DNA from: Chrysaora quinquecirrha
Lineage: Eukaryota > Cnidaria > Scyphozoa > Semaeostomeae > Pelagiidae
Direction of reading: 5' to 3'
Assembly (NCBI GenBank): GCA_014526335.1
Contig: JACTAT010000337.1
Span: 171,407-235,406, forward strand
DNA length: 64,000 nucleotides
Positions 10,794-22,747 of the stretch are shown one piece after another (positions within the stretch are counted from its first letter, which is position 1; each line of letters opens with the position of its first letter). A model generated the notes under the pieces. It made no database searches. It was not told the DNA's origin and saw only the letters and a program-made list of their open reading frames with translations. A program made the position numbers and the translations under genes.

Positions 10794-11337
10794 CTTCGGA
10801 CATAGCCATACCGTTGTTATGTTTTTCAAAAGGTAGGATAGACCCCTTAATTAATTTTTGTCGGGATACCTATACCTTCTTTGTTCCTTTTCTCTACAAA
10901 AAATTATTAGTTGGCTCAAACTTTATGGTCCCGTGAGGACGTTTCCATAACTTTCTTTTGCAAAGTAGATTAAAGCATTGTCGAGGATGCTCTATAAAAT
11001 TGGCCAGGGTACATTTTGATATTCGATAAGCGTTGGCCGAAATCGCAAGGAAACATTACCAAGCAACGGCATTTGAGGTAAGCGCAATTCTAACACTTTT
11101 TATTTTATATAACACTCTTTTAAATAAGGTTTAGGTTAAATTTATATTCATGCTTGGAGAATTTCAGTGCCAAAAACCTAACCATAAGGGCCTTACACAA
11201 CCTTTTTCAAATCATAGAAAGTACCCCTACCCCCGAGCTCTGGTAACCAGGACATCGGGAGATGGTTTCTTCACTTTAATTCACCGCTATCTCTAGTAAG
11301 CACAGTTAGTGGAGTAAAGAAAAATAGTATATCGCAC

Positions 11338-11481
11338 CTGTACGCCACCATGGGGTTGATGGAGCATAATTCGAGAGTGTGGCAATGCGTGCCGTAATCC
11401 CGGTGATCCGCTTGCAAGGAGTAGTGATCCCATACTGCATGCCTGACCAATGCACCAGGTTGCTACAGGCGGCTCAATATA
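11338..11481 (-). CDS. CLPP: CLPP exon with catalytic Ser and His
   Basis: A 144-nt (48-codon) phase-0 exon, acceptor CTTTATATCAACAG and donor GTGCGA on the minus strand. It encodes [20 protein letters not shown] and then [13 protein letters not shown]. The serine in the GQACSMGS block and the histidine in the LHQPHGG block are the ClpP nucleophile and base by homology, so two of the three triad residues sit in this exon, intact. Confidence 0.97.
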
Positions 11482-11857
11482 CTGTTGATATAAAGGAAAT
11501 ACATAAAATAGAAACATTTAACTCCCTTAAATTTACAAAACGAAAAATAGTTGCTGCTTTCACCAACGAATACCATCCTTAAAAAAGAAATTTGCCTTTA
11601 TCTATTCTAATATTTGATAATTTTGTCTGCTGAAAGCAGTTGTTGAACCGAAGTTTTCTGTCTTTATGTTTGAAGAATGAAAACATATTGAAGAGAGTTT
11701 GGCAAACCGGAATGAATATACCTTATATATAGATACAGTAGTTAGGAATCAGGAATGTTGTCAAAAAAGAAAGGAAATTCCATTCTCTATGAACACAATC
11801 GAAACCATTAATGAGTTGAGTCCTCGATCAAAACAGGCATACCGTAAAATAAATACC

Positions 11858-12907
11858 CTAGGACGTGAGACCCCTAACACCCATAGGACCATTAAGTAGT
11901 GGCATCAAAAAGGACCGTTAACACTGGAGGGTATTCGCCCTCTGTGAACAATAAAAGATATCTGTCCGGGTTTTCTTAGTGGTGGTACTTCCGCTATTTG
12001 GTTGCCTGCGATCTCTTACGTCTCTCAGTTAATAATTCTTATTTTAATCTTCGTTGTCTGAATAGCTTAGTGTCTTAGAGCTATGACCCAAACAAAAAAA
12101 TTCTTTCAGAACGGCTCGATAGATGGCTAAAAATAGATTCTGGATATATGAGATATTAACAAGCCGTCGTCACCGCTTTTTAGACATCCATAAACATACC
12201 TATTACATCGCAAGGCCCGATGAAGAAAAACCTCACAAAGTCTGCTGTGATGTTGAAACAAAAAAATCTAGTAACAGTTTTCGGAAACTTGCTTTGTTCT
12301 GTGGCGAACATTTCATAAATCTTGCAAATTTCTGCATTTACGTTGACAACATATTACTTTACCTATGTTTCGGATATTTATCTTGCATTGCGAACATCAA
12401 GAAATCGAAATGAGGGGACCGAGCGGTGATTCATTGCATGAAAATCTTTTACACTTTTGCTCGAAAAGCTATTGTTTTCACTGAAATCCCTTGGAAATCC
12501 CGTTGTTTTAGTAAAAACTTCATACACCTTTTTAAATGTCAAATATTCCTCCAATCGAACGACGTTATTGACGGTGAAATGCTGTAATAAATAGAACTAA
12601 AAAGCAAATCTCTTCAGAACTTATTCTATTTCTGTCGCTGCCAAATAAGAAATCCAAGAAATGTTTTTGCTGCAATAAAGGGAAATTAAATATAAAATGG
12701 GACTAAAAGAATTGTAGGCTAAAGCCACTCCAAAAAAACGGAAAGCAACAAACAATGCGAATAGCGGAGGAACCACCACTAGGAAACCCCGGACTAAACA
12801 GCAAACTGCTATCTTCTATTTAGATGGCGAATACTCTCTGGTGTTAACGGTCTTTTTTGACGTTAGTACTTAATGGTCCTAAAGGTCTGAGGGGTTTAAG
12901 GTCCTAG
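11858..12907. mobile_element. 1.05-kb element with long inverted terminal repeats
   Basis: The left arm (11858 to about 12010) and right arm (about 12765-12907) are inverted copies: CTAGGAC ends, AGGACCATTAAGTA, ACCGTTAACAC, GTATTCGCC and CTAGTGGTGG occur in the same order when one is reverse-complemented. The arms are about 80% alike. The core has a 96-codon plus-strand frame at 12123-12413 with no recognisable family, and a segment near 12455-12545 that recurs at about 35900. Type unassigned; no clean target duplication. Confidence 0.75.
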
Positions 12908-13689
12908 AATCATGTTTTTACAGCATGCCATCAAAACAATTCAAGAGGTTGTTCTCAATCAAGGAAATTTGGCATGATTTGAAGAGCAACTCATTATCCA
13001 GGGTGCGCTTAAACCTTGAACAAGCAACAAATTTGGGAACGTTGGATTATCAGTATTATTTTTGGCATAATGTTGTGGATACAAAAATCTATTGATCAAG
13101 CAAGAAAAAACCACAAAATCCACCACAGTACGCAAAAAGTATGGTTTACCGTCAAGTATTTTTGTGTCTTTTATGTAATTTGCCCTATCTTGGCCTGTTT
13201 AAAGGAGTTTTATTGCACAGGGACTCTACTGAGAGTACTCCAGAATCTGTGATAAATGTTAAAATATTCACAAAATAATCACAAATAAATCATTTAAATC
13301 ACTAAAAATCAAGTTAATCACAAATTATCACTAGCCGTTTTTAATTTCGTACACCATTTTCAGAAGTGATTGCCCATCGTTGAAAGCAAGCAGACTCTAA
13401 TATCACCCAGACGTCTAAAGCCATCAATATAAGCTGGCAGCAAATTTGATCGTTAACATCAGAGGGTATATTCACATTCTCAGAATAAAGACGACAGATA
13501 CTGGCTATCATTCCGTGCTTTTCACTTAGAAACTCCTGCTGTTTGCCTTGCTTGTATATCTTCTTTATTTTTACCGTCTGTCTACATATTGAAACTATTT
13601 TAACAATTTTCTCAACAATTTATCCTTTAGGAGGGTTTTGACCAGGCTAATCGGGGGCAAAATACAACCCTAGATAATGTCTGCTCAAT
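12908..13689. other. Intron sequence without recognised features
   Basis: AT-rich CLPP intron DNA. A 78-codon frame at 13016-13252 has no recognisable motif. Confidence 0.5.
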
Positions 13690-14130
13690 ATTGTGGAGGG
13701 TGCGCAGTATCGTGAAGGGATATTTGCAGTAATGTGGAGGATGTTCAGTATGAGGAGGGTTATCTTCAGTAATTTGGAGGGATTTTTGCAGTAATGCGAT
13801 GGATGTTCAGTTATGCGGCAGCTAATCTTTCAGTAATGCGGAGAATGGGCAGTAACATGGAGTGCTACAGTTCAGTCATTTGTAGGGATATCCTCAGTAA
13901 TGTGGAGGATGCGGGAGTAATGTGAAGGGGTATCTTGAAGTAATGTTGAGGGCCATCATCAGTAACGTGGAGGGCTATCTTGCGTAATGTGGTGGATGCG
14001 GAGTAACGTGGAGGGCTATCATGAAGCAACGTGGAGGGCTATCATTAGTAACGTGGAAGGTTATCATAAGAAATGTTGAGGGTGCGGAGTAATGTGGAGG
14101 TATATCATCAAAATTGTGGAGGGACCCAGT
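13690..14130 (+). repeat. Minisatellite, unit about 22 bp (GTAACGTGGAGGGCTATCAT)
   Basis: Roughly twenty variants of GTAATGTGGAGGGCTATCATCA in tandem. Units left of 13887 are more divergent and unique. Those from 13887 on are mirrored in the right arm of the inverted repeat at 14603-15092. Confidence 0.88.
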
Positions 14131-15092
14131 GGTCACGAAGAGCCCTCGTAGCCGGTTTTCTAGGTATTCTTAAGATTCTAGAAGCAATTTTTAAGTCAAA
14201 TAATTACGCTTTGGGTCTCGATTGAGCTTGTTAACCTGATTGCCCGTGCGTTTGCAGGACTGCCTCAGCAAATCAGACTTACAACGTTTCTTTAACTTGT
14301 CTCTAGTTCTACAAAACGATTAAAAAATTTTTGTAAGCCATGGGCAGAATTTCTCAGAAACTCTTCGAGTACGCTTATACGTCAGCATAATGAAGCAAGG
14401 AGGTAATCAACAACAGAGCCTGCAAAAAAACGGCAAAACATTATTTCTACTCAGCAACTGAAGTAACTGAACTTTAATCAAACTGAATTAAAGATCTCAC
14501 GAGGATTGACTTGAGGGACATTGTACGAAAGTCTGACAATATTAATGAATGCATTTCAAGCTGGTGAACCATTTTTTCGCCAATTCTTGAAAATTATGCC
14601 CCTAAGCGTACTCGAAGAGTTTCTGAGAAATTCTGCCCATGGCTTACAAAAATTTTTTAATCGTTTTGTAGAACTAGAGACAAGTTAAAGAAACGTTGTA
14701 AGTCTGATTTGCTGAGGCAGTCCTGCAAACGCACGGGCAATCAGGTTAACAAGCTCAATCGAGACCCAAAGCGTAATTATTTGACTTAAAATTGCTTCTA
14801 GAATCTTAAGAATACCTAGAAAACCGGCTACGAGGGCTCTTCGTGACCACTGGGTCCCTCCACAATTTTGATGATATACCTCCACATTACTCCGCACCCT
14901 CAACATTTCTTATGATAACCTTCCACGTTACTAATGATAGCCCTCCACGTTGCTTCATGATAGCCCTCCACGTTACTCCGCATCCACCACATTACGCAAG
15001 ATAGCCCTCCACGTTACTGATGATGGCCCTCAACATTACTTCAAGATACCCCTTCACATTACTCCCGCATCCTCCACATTACTGAGGATATC
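13887..15092. repeat. Near-perfect long inverted repeat, arms about 490 bp
   Basis: The left arm 13887-14377 and right arm 14603-15092 are reverse complements over their full length. The only difference I find is one base in a T/A run (CAATTTTTAAG against CTTAAAATTG). The loop is 14378-14602 (225 bp). The outer part of each arm is the GTAACGTGGAGG minisatellite and the inner part is single-copy sequence. The array continues left of the left arm but not right of the right arm. Confidence 0.95.
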
Positions 15093-15225
15093 TTGTTTGG
15101 TTGAGAAAGGGACTCATGAAATTTAATTTGTTTTGTAACTTAATACTTTGTGTAATCAGTCTTTTTTTGGTAGATACGTTTTAGTTTATTGGAGAACGGT
15201 TGTTTTCTTTGAGTCACTAATGTCT

Positions 15226-16690
15226 TCAGACATAAACGAATAAACAGCTGCCCCTAACATTTGAATCACTACAGGCTCCTCGAAACTTTCGTATGCAGTA
15301 GACTAAAGAACAAAGAACAAAGCAAGTTTCCGTATCACTTAAACAAGTTTTGTATACGCCAGAAGTTTTGTATATGTCGAGTTTACTAGCAGTATATATA
15401 CAGTATATATAGCTATAGCTACGTGATAAAGGCGTGAAGAGTGCGCATGGATTTTGGGAGCATTTTTTGCTTTCATTTCTGGACAGGTTTGGTAGGATAT
15501 CACAGTTTGTGTCGCCTATAAGAATGATTAATTTGTCCTCTCTATCAAGGAATTCCAGACAATTTTCAAGATGTTCGAAAATATGAATCGTTGCACTAGG
15601 AGGTCGGTACAAGGCCAAAACCAAGAATGGAGCAGCACGAACGGGTTTAATCTCAACACAAAGAAGTTCTAGAGCCAAGCTAGGAATGTCATCTGGTACA
15701 GTAGCCTTATTTAAAGAGTCTTTTTAGATAGACTGCAACCCCTCCCCCATTGCGGGTACGATCACATCTTCTTATGGTGTAACCTTTAATAGCCACTAAG
15801 CTGTCATCAATACATTTGTTAAGTTTTGTCTCATTTATGGCGAAAATGTGCCACCTTCTTTTATTAGTTCTCCTATCTCGTCGATATGCAAAACGAGACT
15901 ATTTACATTAAGAGATGTAATGGATAATCCTTTCCTAGTCTAGTGACCCATTTAGTAGAGGGCCGCGTATGGGGAGCTGTGGAAGGAACATTTCGTGCCA
16001 GAGGGGATGGTCTACCGTTGCCACTTTTATAAGACTGATTATTAATAACTAGATCCATTTTTGAAGTAGACGTTAAACTTAGGTCAATCGATAGTCATAC
16101 CTGGCTTAAAAAATCAACGAGATTACCTGTGAGTATTTGACTACCAAGCAAATTTAAATGAAGTCCCTATCTATCTAAATGTCTTTCCTGGATGTTGTCA
16201 TTCTTTTTTTTTAATCGAATATTTACACTGGATAAAACACTTCAACTAATAGCTGTTATAAATGTGTGTCTAGTACGTATTCATAGTTCACATTCTAAAA
16301 GTGCGTTTACTTCTTGTCTCTTAAAATCAAGTTCTTCTGAACCCCTTAGAAGAAAAATGCTTGGTACTGCGGCATTTTTAACGTTCTGCATTGCAGATAA
16401 AGCTAATTTAACGATTCTTCTCGCCGTTTCCCCTGCAAGTTATTGGTGCCACACAGCAGAATTAAATGACCCGAATTCATGCCCAGAGTTGGCGCCATGT
16501 ATGAATCGAGTGCTCCACGGTCGCTCCTCCAAACGTTTTGACAAATGATTTTAAATAAGGTGTGGCTTCGTTTGACAAGGTGTCATTTCGTTTGACACCT
16601 CGCAACAGCGAATCACCAATGATCGAAACAGTTGGTTTTCTTTCGGTTCTGAAACGGCTTTCAGGTCGCTCAGTCTGATGCACTGTATTC
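15226..16690 (-). pseudogene. CR1/L2-like LINE relic: SGNH-like and endonuclease regions
   Basis: Two broken coding blocks lie in the usual 5'-to-3' order of this LINE group on the minus strand. At 16683-16480 is an SGNH-hydrolase-like start (VSIIGDSLLRGV, then VKTFGGATVEHSI), continuing degenerately to about 16250. At about 15930-15440 is an apurinic-type endonuclease: SLNVNSL, a block with NETKLNKCIDDS, RNGGGVAVYLKR, and then ALYRPPSA and LIGDTNCDIL in the 15226-15678 frame. Stops and frameshifts separate the blocks, and the reverse transcriptase expected downstream is absent, replaced by the inverted repeat ending at 15092. Confidence 0.8.
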
Positions 16691-17094
16691 TCTTGGGTTC
16701 CAGGAGGAAAAGAATAAAAGGGTCAGAAAACAAAGATATTTTGAGAGAAGCAGAGTAATTAGCATCGAGGTTGAGAGCGATTTGCCGCTTGTCCAAAGAG
16801 AATTTAAAAAATTATAACAACGCGAAGAGGTGGAGTTAAAAAGAATAAAAGAACAAAAACACAGGTCCCTAAACACGTTAACACATGAAAGCAAGACATA
16901 GTGCGTAAAATACAAGGAACAAAAAAGGGAAAAATGGAAAAAAATGCAATAAGGGTATAACATTCCTAGGAGACCACAAGTCTGACATTAAGCCCTCTAG
17001 GTGCAAAAGTATCCAATTTAAACTGCCATAATAATAATTTAGATTATGAACCCGATAAATTTCATATTAAATCAGATTGGAACCCTTCTACCCC
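16691..17094. other. No supported feature
   Basis: Purine-rich, then mixed sequence between two retroelement relics. Nothing recognised. Confidence 0.5.
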
Positions 17095-18265
17095 CGAGGT
17101 TCGATCCTATCTTGGCAACTCGAAATGCTTTCTATTTCACCGAAGGCCGTAATTTTATTATTTTATCGTTTGGGGAAAAGCGGGCTCTATTGTGGGACGG
17201 CTACGGAGAATACTTCTGAGTTTTTAGAACATAATCTTAAATCCCCGGGTTAGTAGTATTCCATCATATGTAAAGGACACTAATCACTTTTTATCGTTGC
17301 TCGCTAATATAGGGTATATTACTGATGAGGCTTTTCTGTGTACGGTGGATGTCGTGATCTTTATCCTAGCATCCCTATGATGAGGGGTTGAAGGTGATGC
17401 GGTATGCGCTTGACAGTAAGCGGAATCCAGGGGTGTCTACAGGTTCGCTGGTTAATTTGTCTAAGGTTGTTTTGGAGAATAATGTTTTCGAGTTTGATGG
17501 TCAGCTTTATAGGCAGAAGTTTGGGACGGCGATCGGTACAAAGTTCGCTCCAGCGTATGCAACTTTGTTGCTGGCTGATTTTGAGAGGAGGTTGTTAGAG
17601 GGTTCAGTAGATAAGCCTATGGTTTGGTTCAGATGGCTTGTTTTTTATCTTGACTCACGGTCAGCGTAAACTTGATAGCTTTATGGACAATGTTAATAAT
17701 TTCCATCAGGTCATAAAGATTACGTCTGTGAGTTCTAGAGATTAGATCAATTTTTTTGGATGTTAGAGTTGTTCGGAAGGAGCGAGCCATCAGATACCCA
17801 TCAGTATTTGCTTAAGGCGTAGTGTCATGCATGGCACATGAAGAAGGCAATTCCGTATGGCCAGGCGCTCAGGATTCGTAAAATTTGATCAGATAATGCT
17901 AAGTTTAAGGAGAGATCGGAGGAGCTGGTTAGTTGGTGGACTAATAGGGGTTATGATGAAGGTTTTGTTAAGGGGCAGGGCAGGTCGATAGAGTTAGTGT
18001 GATGGATAGAGGAATGCTGCTGGATCCGGATCGTGGACTTAATCTGTGGGGGTGTATCCCATTGGTAATTACATATCATCCGCAACTCTTAACAACATCC
18101 ATACTATCTTGAGCAGGCTTCAGCCTGTGATGGAGGCATCTGAATAGCACAAGAGGGTATTCCCTACCAAACCAACTGGAGCTTTTAGACATGCTGAGAA
18201 TCTTAAGGACCCGTTTCTTAGGGCTAGACCGTATACGTATATGAGTTTATATTCCCATTTCTAAT
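17095..18265 (+). pseudogene. Decayed Penelope-like reverse transcriptase
   Basis: The clearest block, at 17388-17669, reads VVLENNVFEFDGQLYRQKFG, then GTAIGTKFAPAYATLLLADF, the motif preceding the catalytic site in Penelope-like RTs. Further pieces in shifting frames include HGQRKLDSFMDNVNNFHQVI, INFLDVRVV, HMKKAIPYGQALRIRKI and PTGAFRHAENLKDPFLRARP, all in family order. Many stops and frameshifts; no GIY-YIG domain found. It lies within a CLPP intron. Confidence 0.8.
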
Positions 18266-18434
18266 ACTCGCAGAGCTTCTCACAACGATTATATTCTTGA
18301 AGTTGACTGACTATCTGCCTTTCCCGTTATATTTGCAGAATTTCATATCGATTGCATTTTTGCAGGATGTGAAAGAGAAAGTATTTAGTACTGAATGACA
18401 AAGCAAGTCAAGTTATGTATATTCGAGGCATTAC

Positions 18435-18478
18435 CTGCATCGTGTCATAAATTGCAAGTCCCGCTGTAACAGAGCCAC
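18435..18478 (-). CDS. CLPP: CLPP 44-nt exon
   Basis: Acceptor TTTCCATGCAG, donor GTAATG on the minus strand. It completes the glycine codon begun in the previous exon and encodes GSVTAGLAIYDTMQ, the conserved ClpP strand before the catalytic-serine exon. The 98-bp intron separating it from the next exon upstream is the shortest in the gene. Confidence 0.96.
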
Positions 18479-18576
18479 CTGCATGGAAAAAAAATTCCGA
18501 AGTGTTTGGCTAAAATAAATTGCCGATAGTCATCTAATAATAAACAAAAATAAGAATGGCTTTTCTATACACTTAC

Positions 18577-18673
18577 CAGGACTGTTGATATACATATGTA
18601 TTGGTTTTTTAACGTTTTCAGACTGGAGGAAAAGGAGCTGAGCAATAATAAGGCCAGACACATTATCGTCTAT
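18577..18673 (-). CDS. CLPP: CLPP 97-nt exon
   Basis: Acceptor CTTGTTTTAG, donor GTAAGT. It encodes [20 protein letters not shown] and [12 protein letters not shown], the ClpP handle/core region. It enters at phase 0 and leaves at phase 1, consistent with its neighbours. Confidence 0.97.
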
Positions 18674-19448
18674 CTAAAACAAGATTAAGTGAAAATTACT
18701 ATATGATAATATCACATTATCAAATTTTCATATCACACAATTAATTTCACAGTTCAGCTATAGCTGCATATCAGTTTAATACTTTTAATGTCATCGCATT
18801 TATCTTACTGTTAAAGTTCCACGTTCGGAATATTAAGGGAAGAAATATTGAAAAAACGTCAAACTTGAGTAGAGTAAGCATAAGCTAAGGCTAAACCTCT
18901 CAAATCCGATTCTGTCGATGTTTTTACTGGCTACTCGATGGCACTCTGTGACGATGTGATGGCAATACACGATGGCAATGACAATGACAATCACCAGAAC
19001 TGTTCGTTTGAATGCAGCCAAGAAACCCACCAAACAAAGAACAGGACTTTCCAAAACTAGCAATCAAAAATTGCAACAAAAGGGTCTTCCCAAAAGCATG
19101 GCCTAGGCATTGGGAGTTTAGAAGCCTTTTATTAGGCCTAGCATTTTAGGGCTGCCCGGCTAAGGTGAAAAAAAAATCAAAATTACTTGTAGAGGGAAGA
19201 AAAGAAAGAAGCCTATACAAATTCATCTCCGTGAGATGCTATGATGACTGTGAAATGAATCCGTTTAATATTTACCATTAATGTAAAAAGATAGAACGAT
19301 GCCTACAAATACAAAAGTAAAGGACAACGAAGTCAAAAAGACCCTTTTTGGCAACTGACTTTAAATCTCTTCTAACATCTCATTAAAATCAGTTAAACAG
19401 AATCTATGCAAAATTATATTTGTGAATTACAAGGTAACTCTGAGTAAA
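18674..19448. other. Intron sequence without recognised features
   Basis: Start of the 11.9-kb CLPP intron (18674-30575). A short ATGGCAATGACAATGACAAT repeat lies near 18957-18997; otherwise nothing recognised. Confidence 0.6.
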
Positions 19449-19817
19449 AGGTACCCCCCGGGGGGGGGGTAACTCCCACATGTAGGGTACGGGATGTTCC
19501 ATTTTTTGAGGTACCTTGTTGAGGGTGGAAAATAAATTTTGGGGTGTCAAATTTGCTAAAATTACAAACTCGGGGTATCATTTTTGCTAAGACGATCAAT
19601 TTTGATAAAGTCACAATGACTGTCAAATAAATTTCAGCTGTATAATTCTAAAAAAAATGACTTTTGAGTATTTCTTTGTATAATATTCATATTTCGTTGT
19701 GAACATTGGGGTATACTATTTAGATTTTTTTATAAATTTTGGGGTCTGATTTTTTTTACCAAAATGGCACATCCCCGTCACTGCTCTATTGAAGTTACCT
19801 CCCCCCGGGAAGGCACC
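19449..19817. mobile_element. MITE with GGTACCCCCCGGGG-type ends
   Basis: The left end GGTACCCCCCGGGGGGGGGGT (19450 on) is inversely matched by ACCTCCCCCCGGGAAGGCACC on the right. The interior has two copies of AATTTTGGGGTnT. No coding sequence. The termini are imperfect, so boundaries are approximate. Confidence 0.6.
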
Positions 19818-19939
19818 TCCACGTTAAGAATGATTAAATCTATTTAACCCATCCGCCTTTCACTCCCCTATTACGGTGCCATATATTCTTGTTTCAGAGG
19901 AACAGGAATGTAGTTAATCTGTGAGCTAGAGCATCACGA

Positions 19940-22138
19940 AGATTTAATTATTCAATTTCAAGAGAATTAGGCGGAAGTGTTCCATATACCTCCAAATCTC
20001 TTATAGATCACTTTGCTACTAATCGGCCAAGTAACATCTTGAAAGCGGACGTAATAAAGATAGGAATGGCGGATCACTATCTCGTTTTTGCAATAAGGAA
20101 ATTAAAGGCGAAGCAACGTTTGAATAAGCAAGCAAAACTAGTTGAAACGCGCAACCTTAGAAACTATGATAAACAGCTATTCCTAGAAGAGTTGTCAGCT
20201 ATTGAAATTGCGGAATAAAGTCACTTCTGAAATTCTTACAGGGGTGCAGGAGTATTATCACAGCCTTATTGATGAAACCCAAAACGATCCGACAGCTATG
20301 TGGAAAATAATAAAGGTTCTGCATAAAAACTCAAATGTTACTCAAAGCATCATCTTTGAAGGAACAGAACTTAAAGCACCACCACAAATATCAGAAGCTT
20401 TTAACAAACATTTCACATCAGTTGGGCCTAATAAGCTAGCGGAGAAAATTACAAGTCAGCCTACTGACGACCCTCTTAAGTATCCCGGAAATAAAGCTAC
20501 AGGGACCAAGTTTACATTATAGCCAGTGAGCGTAGGTTATGTTGAACGTGCCATCAGAGCTTTGAATAACTCAAAATCTCCAGGTGCTGATAGAATCCCA
20601 GTAAAAATATTGAAAGATGCTATAGATTTAGTCTCATATCCACTTACACTGATTTATAATGCATCTTTGGAGAAGGGTATGTTTCCCCAGCTCTGAAAAT
20701 TAGCTAGAGTAACACCTATTCATAAGGGGGGCTCAAAAACAGATGTGAATAATTACCGACCCATTGCGTCGAGAATCTTAGATAAGATTGTACACGACCA
20801 ACTGATGGAGTATTTGAAAGGGCAAAACAAGCTCTGCAAGAGCCAATTTGCATTCCAAAAACTACACAGTACGCTGACATGCCTTTTGAATGTTATCGAC
20901 CAATGGTTCAAGAATTCTGACGTCGACCACAAAACTTTATTATCAAAGTTACGTGAGTACGGTGCCGAGGATAATTCCCATAGCTGGTTCACCTCCTATT
21001 TGACCAATAGGGAGCAGTTCTGTTTTTTTGATGGTTCCACTTCTAGTAAAGTCAACATTGAGTGTGGTATTCCGCAGGGCTTGTGTATTGGACCTTTACT
21101 TTTCATAATATATATTAATGACTTTGAAAATTGTTTTAAAAGCACGACACCAAATATGTATGCTGACGATACATCTGTGAATATCGCGTCAGAAAACCTG
21201 AATGAGCTTCTAGTGGATCTGAAAAACGAGCTGGAAAATATATCGAAGTGCACGAGGAGTAATAAACTTGGCTTAAATGCCAGCAAAAGTGAATTTATGA
21301 TTGTAGGCCATAGGCGACAACTAAATAGGGTTGGCAATGATTTTCCGGATCTTGTCCTTAATCAAGAAGTTATTAAAAGGGTTGACAAGACAAGATACCT
21401 GGGTATCAAAATAGATGAAGGCCTGAATTGGAAAGAGCAGTACAAACATATCAAAAACAAGCTGAAAGGGGGCTTGAGCTCCCTGAAAAAGCTGAAAAAC
21501 ATCCTTTCTCAAAGTAAGCTTTAGCAAGTTTACAAAGCTCTCTTTGAAAGCCATCTTCGATATGGCAACATTTTTGGAGTGCTCTATCCGACACCAAACT
21601 ATCCCAGCTTCAACGCTTACAAACAAGTGCAAGGAAGCTGATTGAGGATACTAAATATAAGGATGGATGGATATGTAAATGGCTAAATGTAAGGTCATTG
21701 ATCTCGTTTGACAAAGGAGTAATGACATACAAAGTCTTGCATAATCTCTGTCCTGAAAACCTTCGAGATAAATTCACTAAAAGGTCCATGAATTCTTAGT
21801 ATAGAACCAGAAATCGTGGAGATCTGCAGATTCCCAAAGTTAAGTTAGAACATGCAAAGCGAAGTTTCTATTTTTCTAGGGTGAAAAACTGGAATGATAT
21901 CCCTCATAATATTCGAGAAAAAGAATCAATCGCTCGTTTTAAATCAGGCTATAGAGAGTATCTTTTGATCCTTTCACAGGACCCAAACACGAACCCTTGG
22001 TAGAGCAGTTAACTAAGTCTAAAACAAATATTGTTATTAGGTTTTCTTATATTTTGTTATTATTTTTGAGCTGAAAGGCGTATCGTGTATAAATATTATT
22101 AAAATGGAAATGAAAATGAAAATGAATGAAAATGAAAT
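19940..22138 (+). pseudogene. CR1/L2-like LINE, endonuclease C-terminus through RT to 3' tail
   Basis: Starts with an endonuclease remnant (VPYTSKSLIDHFATNRPSN near 19980-20030), then the linker and reverse transcriptase at 20202-21524 (NNSKSPGADRIPVKILKDAI; GIPQGLCIGPLLFIIYINDF; MYADDTSV, the catalytic box), then the typical C-terminal block (NRGDLQIPKVKLEHAKRSF, WNDIP) ending near 22003. The 3' end carries an AAAATGAATGAAAATG-like tail (22102-22138). Defects: stops at 20521 and 20695 in the RT frame, a short in-frame loss after NYRPIAS, a larger in-frame loss before DHKTLLSKL, and a stop plus frameshift at 21522-21580. The larger loss removes RT motif A, so the enzyme is dead. Confidence 0.88.
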
Positions 22139-22747
22139 GCATTCAATTTTCAATAATTTTGAAGCGTTTATTGAAGTAAAGAGAATGCGATTTTGGAGAT
22201 TGTAAAAGAAAATACTACTGTTTAAGAAGAGTGAAATGTGATTCAGAACCATAGAGCCGTCGAAAGGAAGAGCGGGCCCTGGGGTAATGTAAACATGGGA
22301 GGTTTTGGGGGGAAGCATTTAGACAATTTCAATTATTGTGGACCATCGTCCAGACCTCTGACCCAACTAGACCCCCTTGTCGAATTACTGTTTAGAACCC
22401 AGGTTGCATTCCAGAATCCTGGTTGCACATGAGTCCATGCTGCTGTTTTTCTGGAAGATCCACATCGCTACAACAATAACGTTTGAAACTCCATGGCGGA
22501 GGTCTGGTACACCCGATCAGGCTACACGGCTACATGGAATGCAGACTGGTCAGAAGCTGACAGTAAGAAACTTATAACAGAATCTGGAAACATCAACCAA
22601 CATTTATTGAAATTCCCTTTGAGGACCAGCACTTAAAATGTTGGTATAAATCAGCAATGCTGACGTGAAAATTACTTCAAATAGGATCAAACGTTGAAAT
22701 ATTAAGGTTTTTAGGGAAAAAAATTGTTGCCATGGAGATATTGACTA

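Noticed and set aside
9580..10829. Several open frames rich in Ile, Met, Asp or His on both strands
   Set aside because: They are translations of GAT/ATC trinucleotide repeats, not genes.
12123..12413. 96-codon frame in the 11.9-12.9 kb element as a transposase
   Set aside because: Too short, no catalytic or zinc motifs.
17090..17110. GGTTCGATCC resembling a tRNA B box
   Set aside because: No A box or cloverleaf can be drawn around it. No tRNA or rRNA gene was found anywhere in the window.
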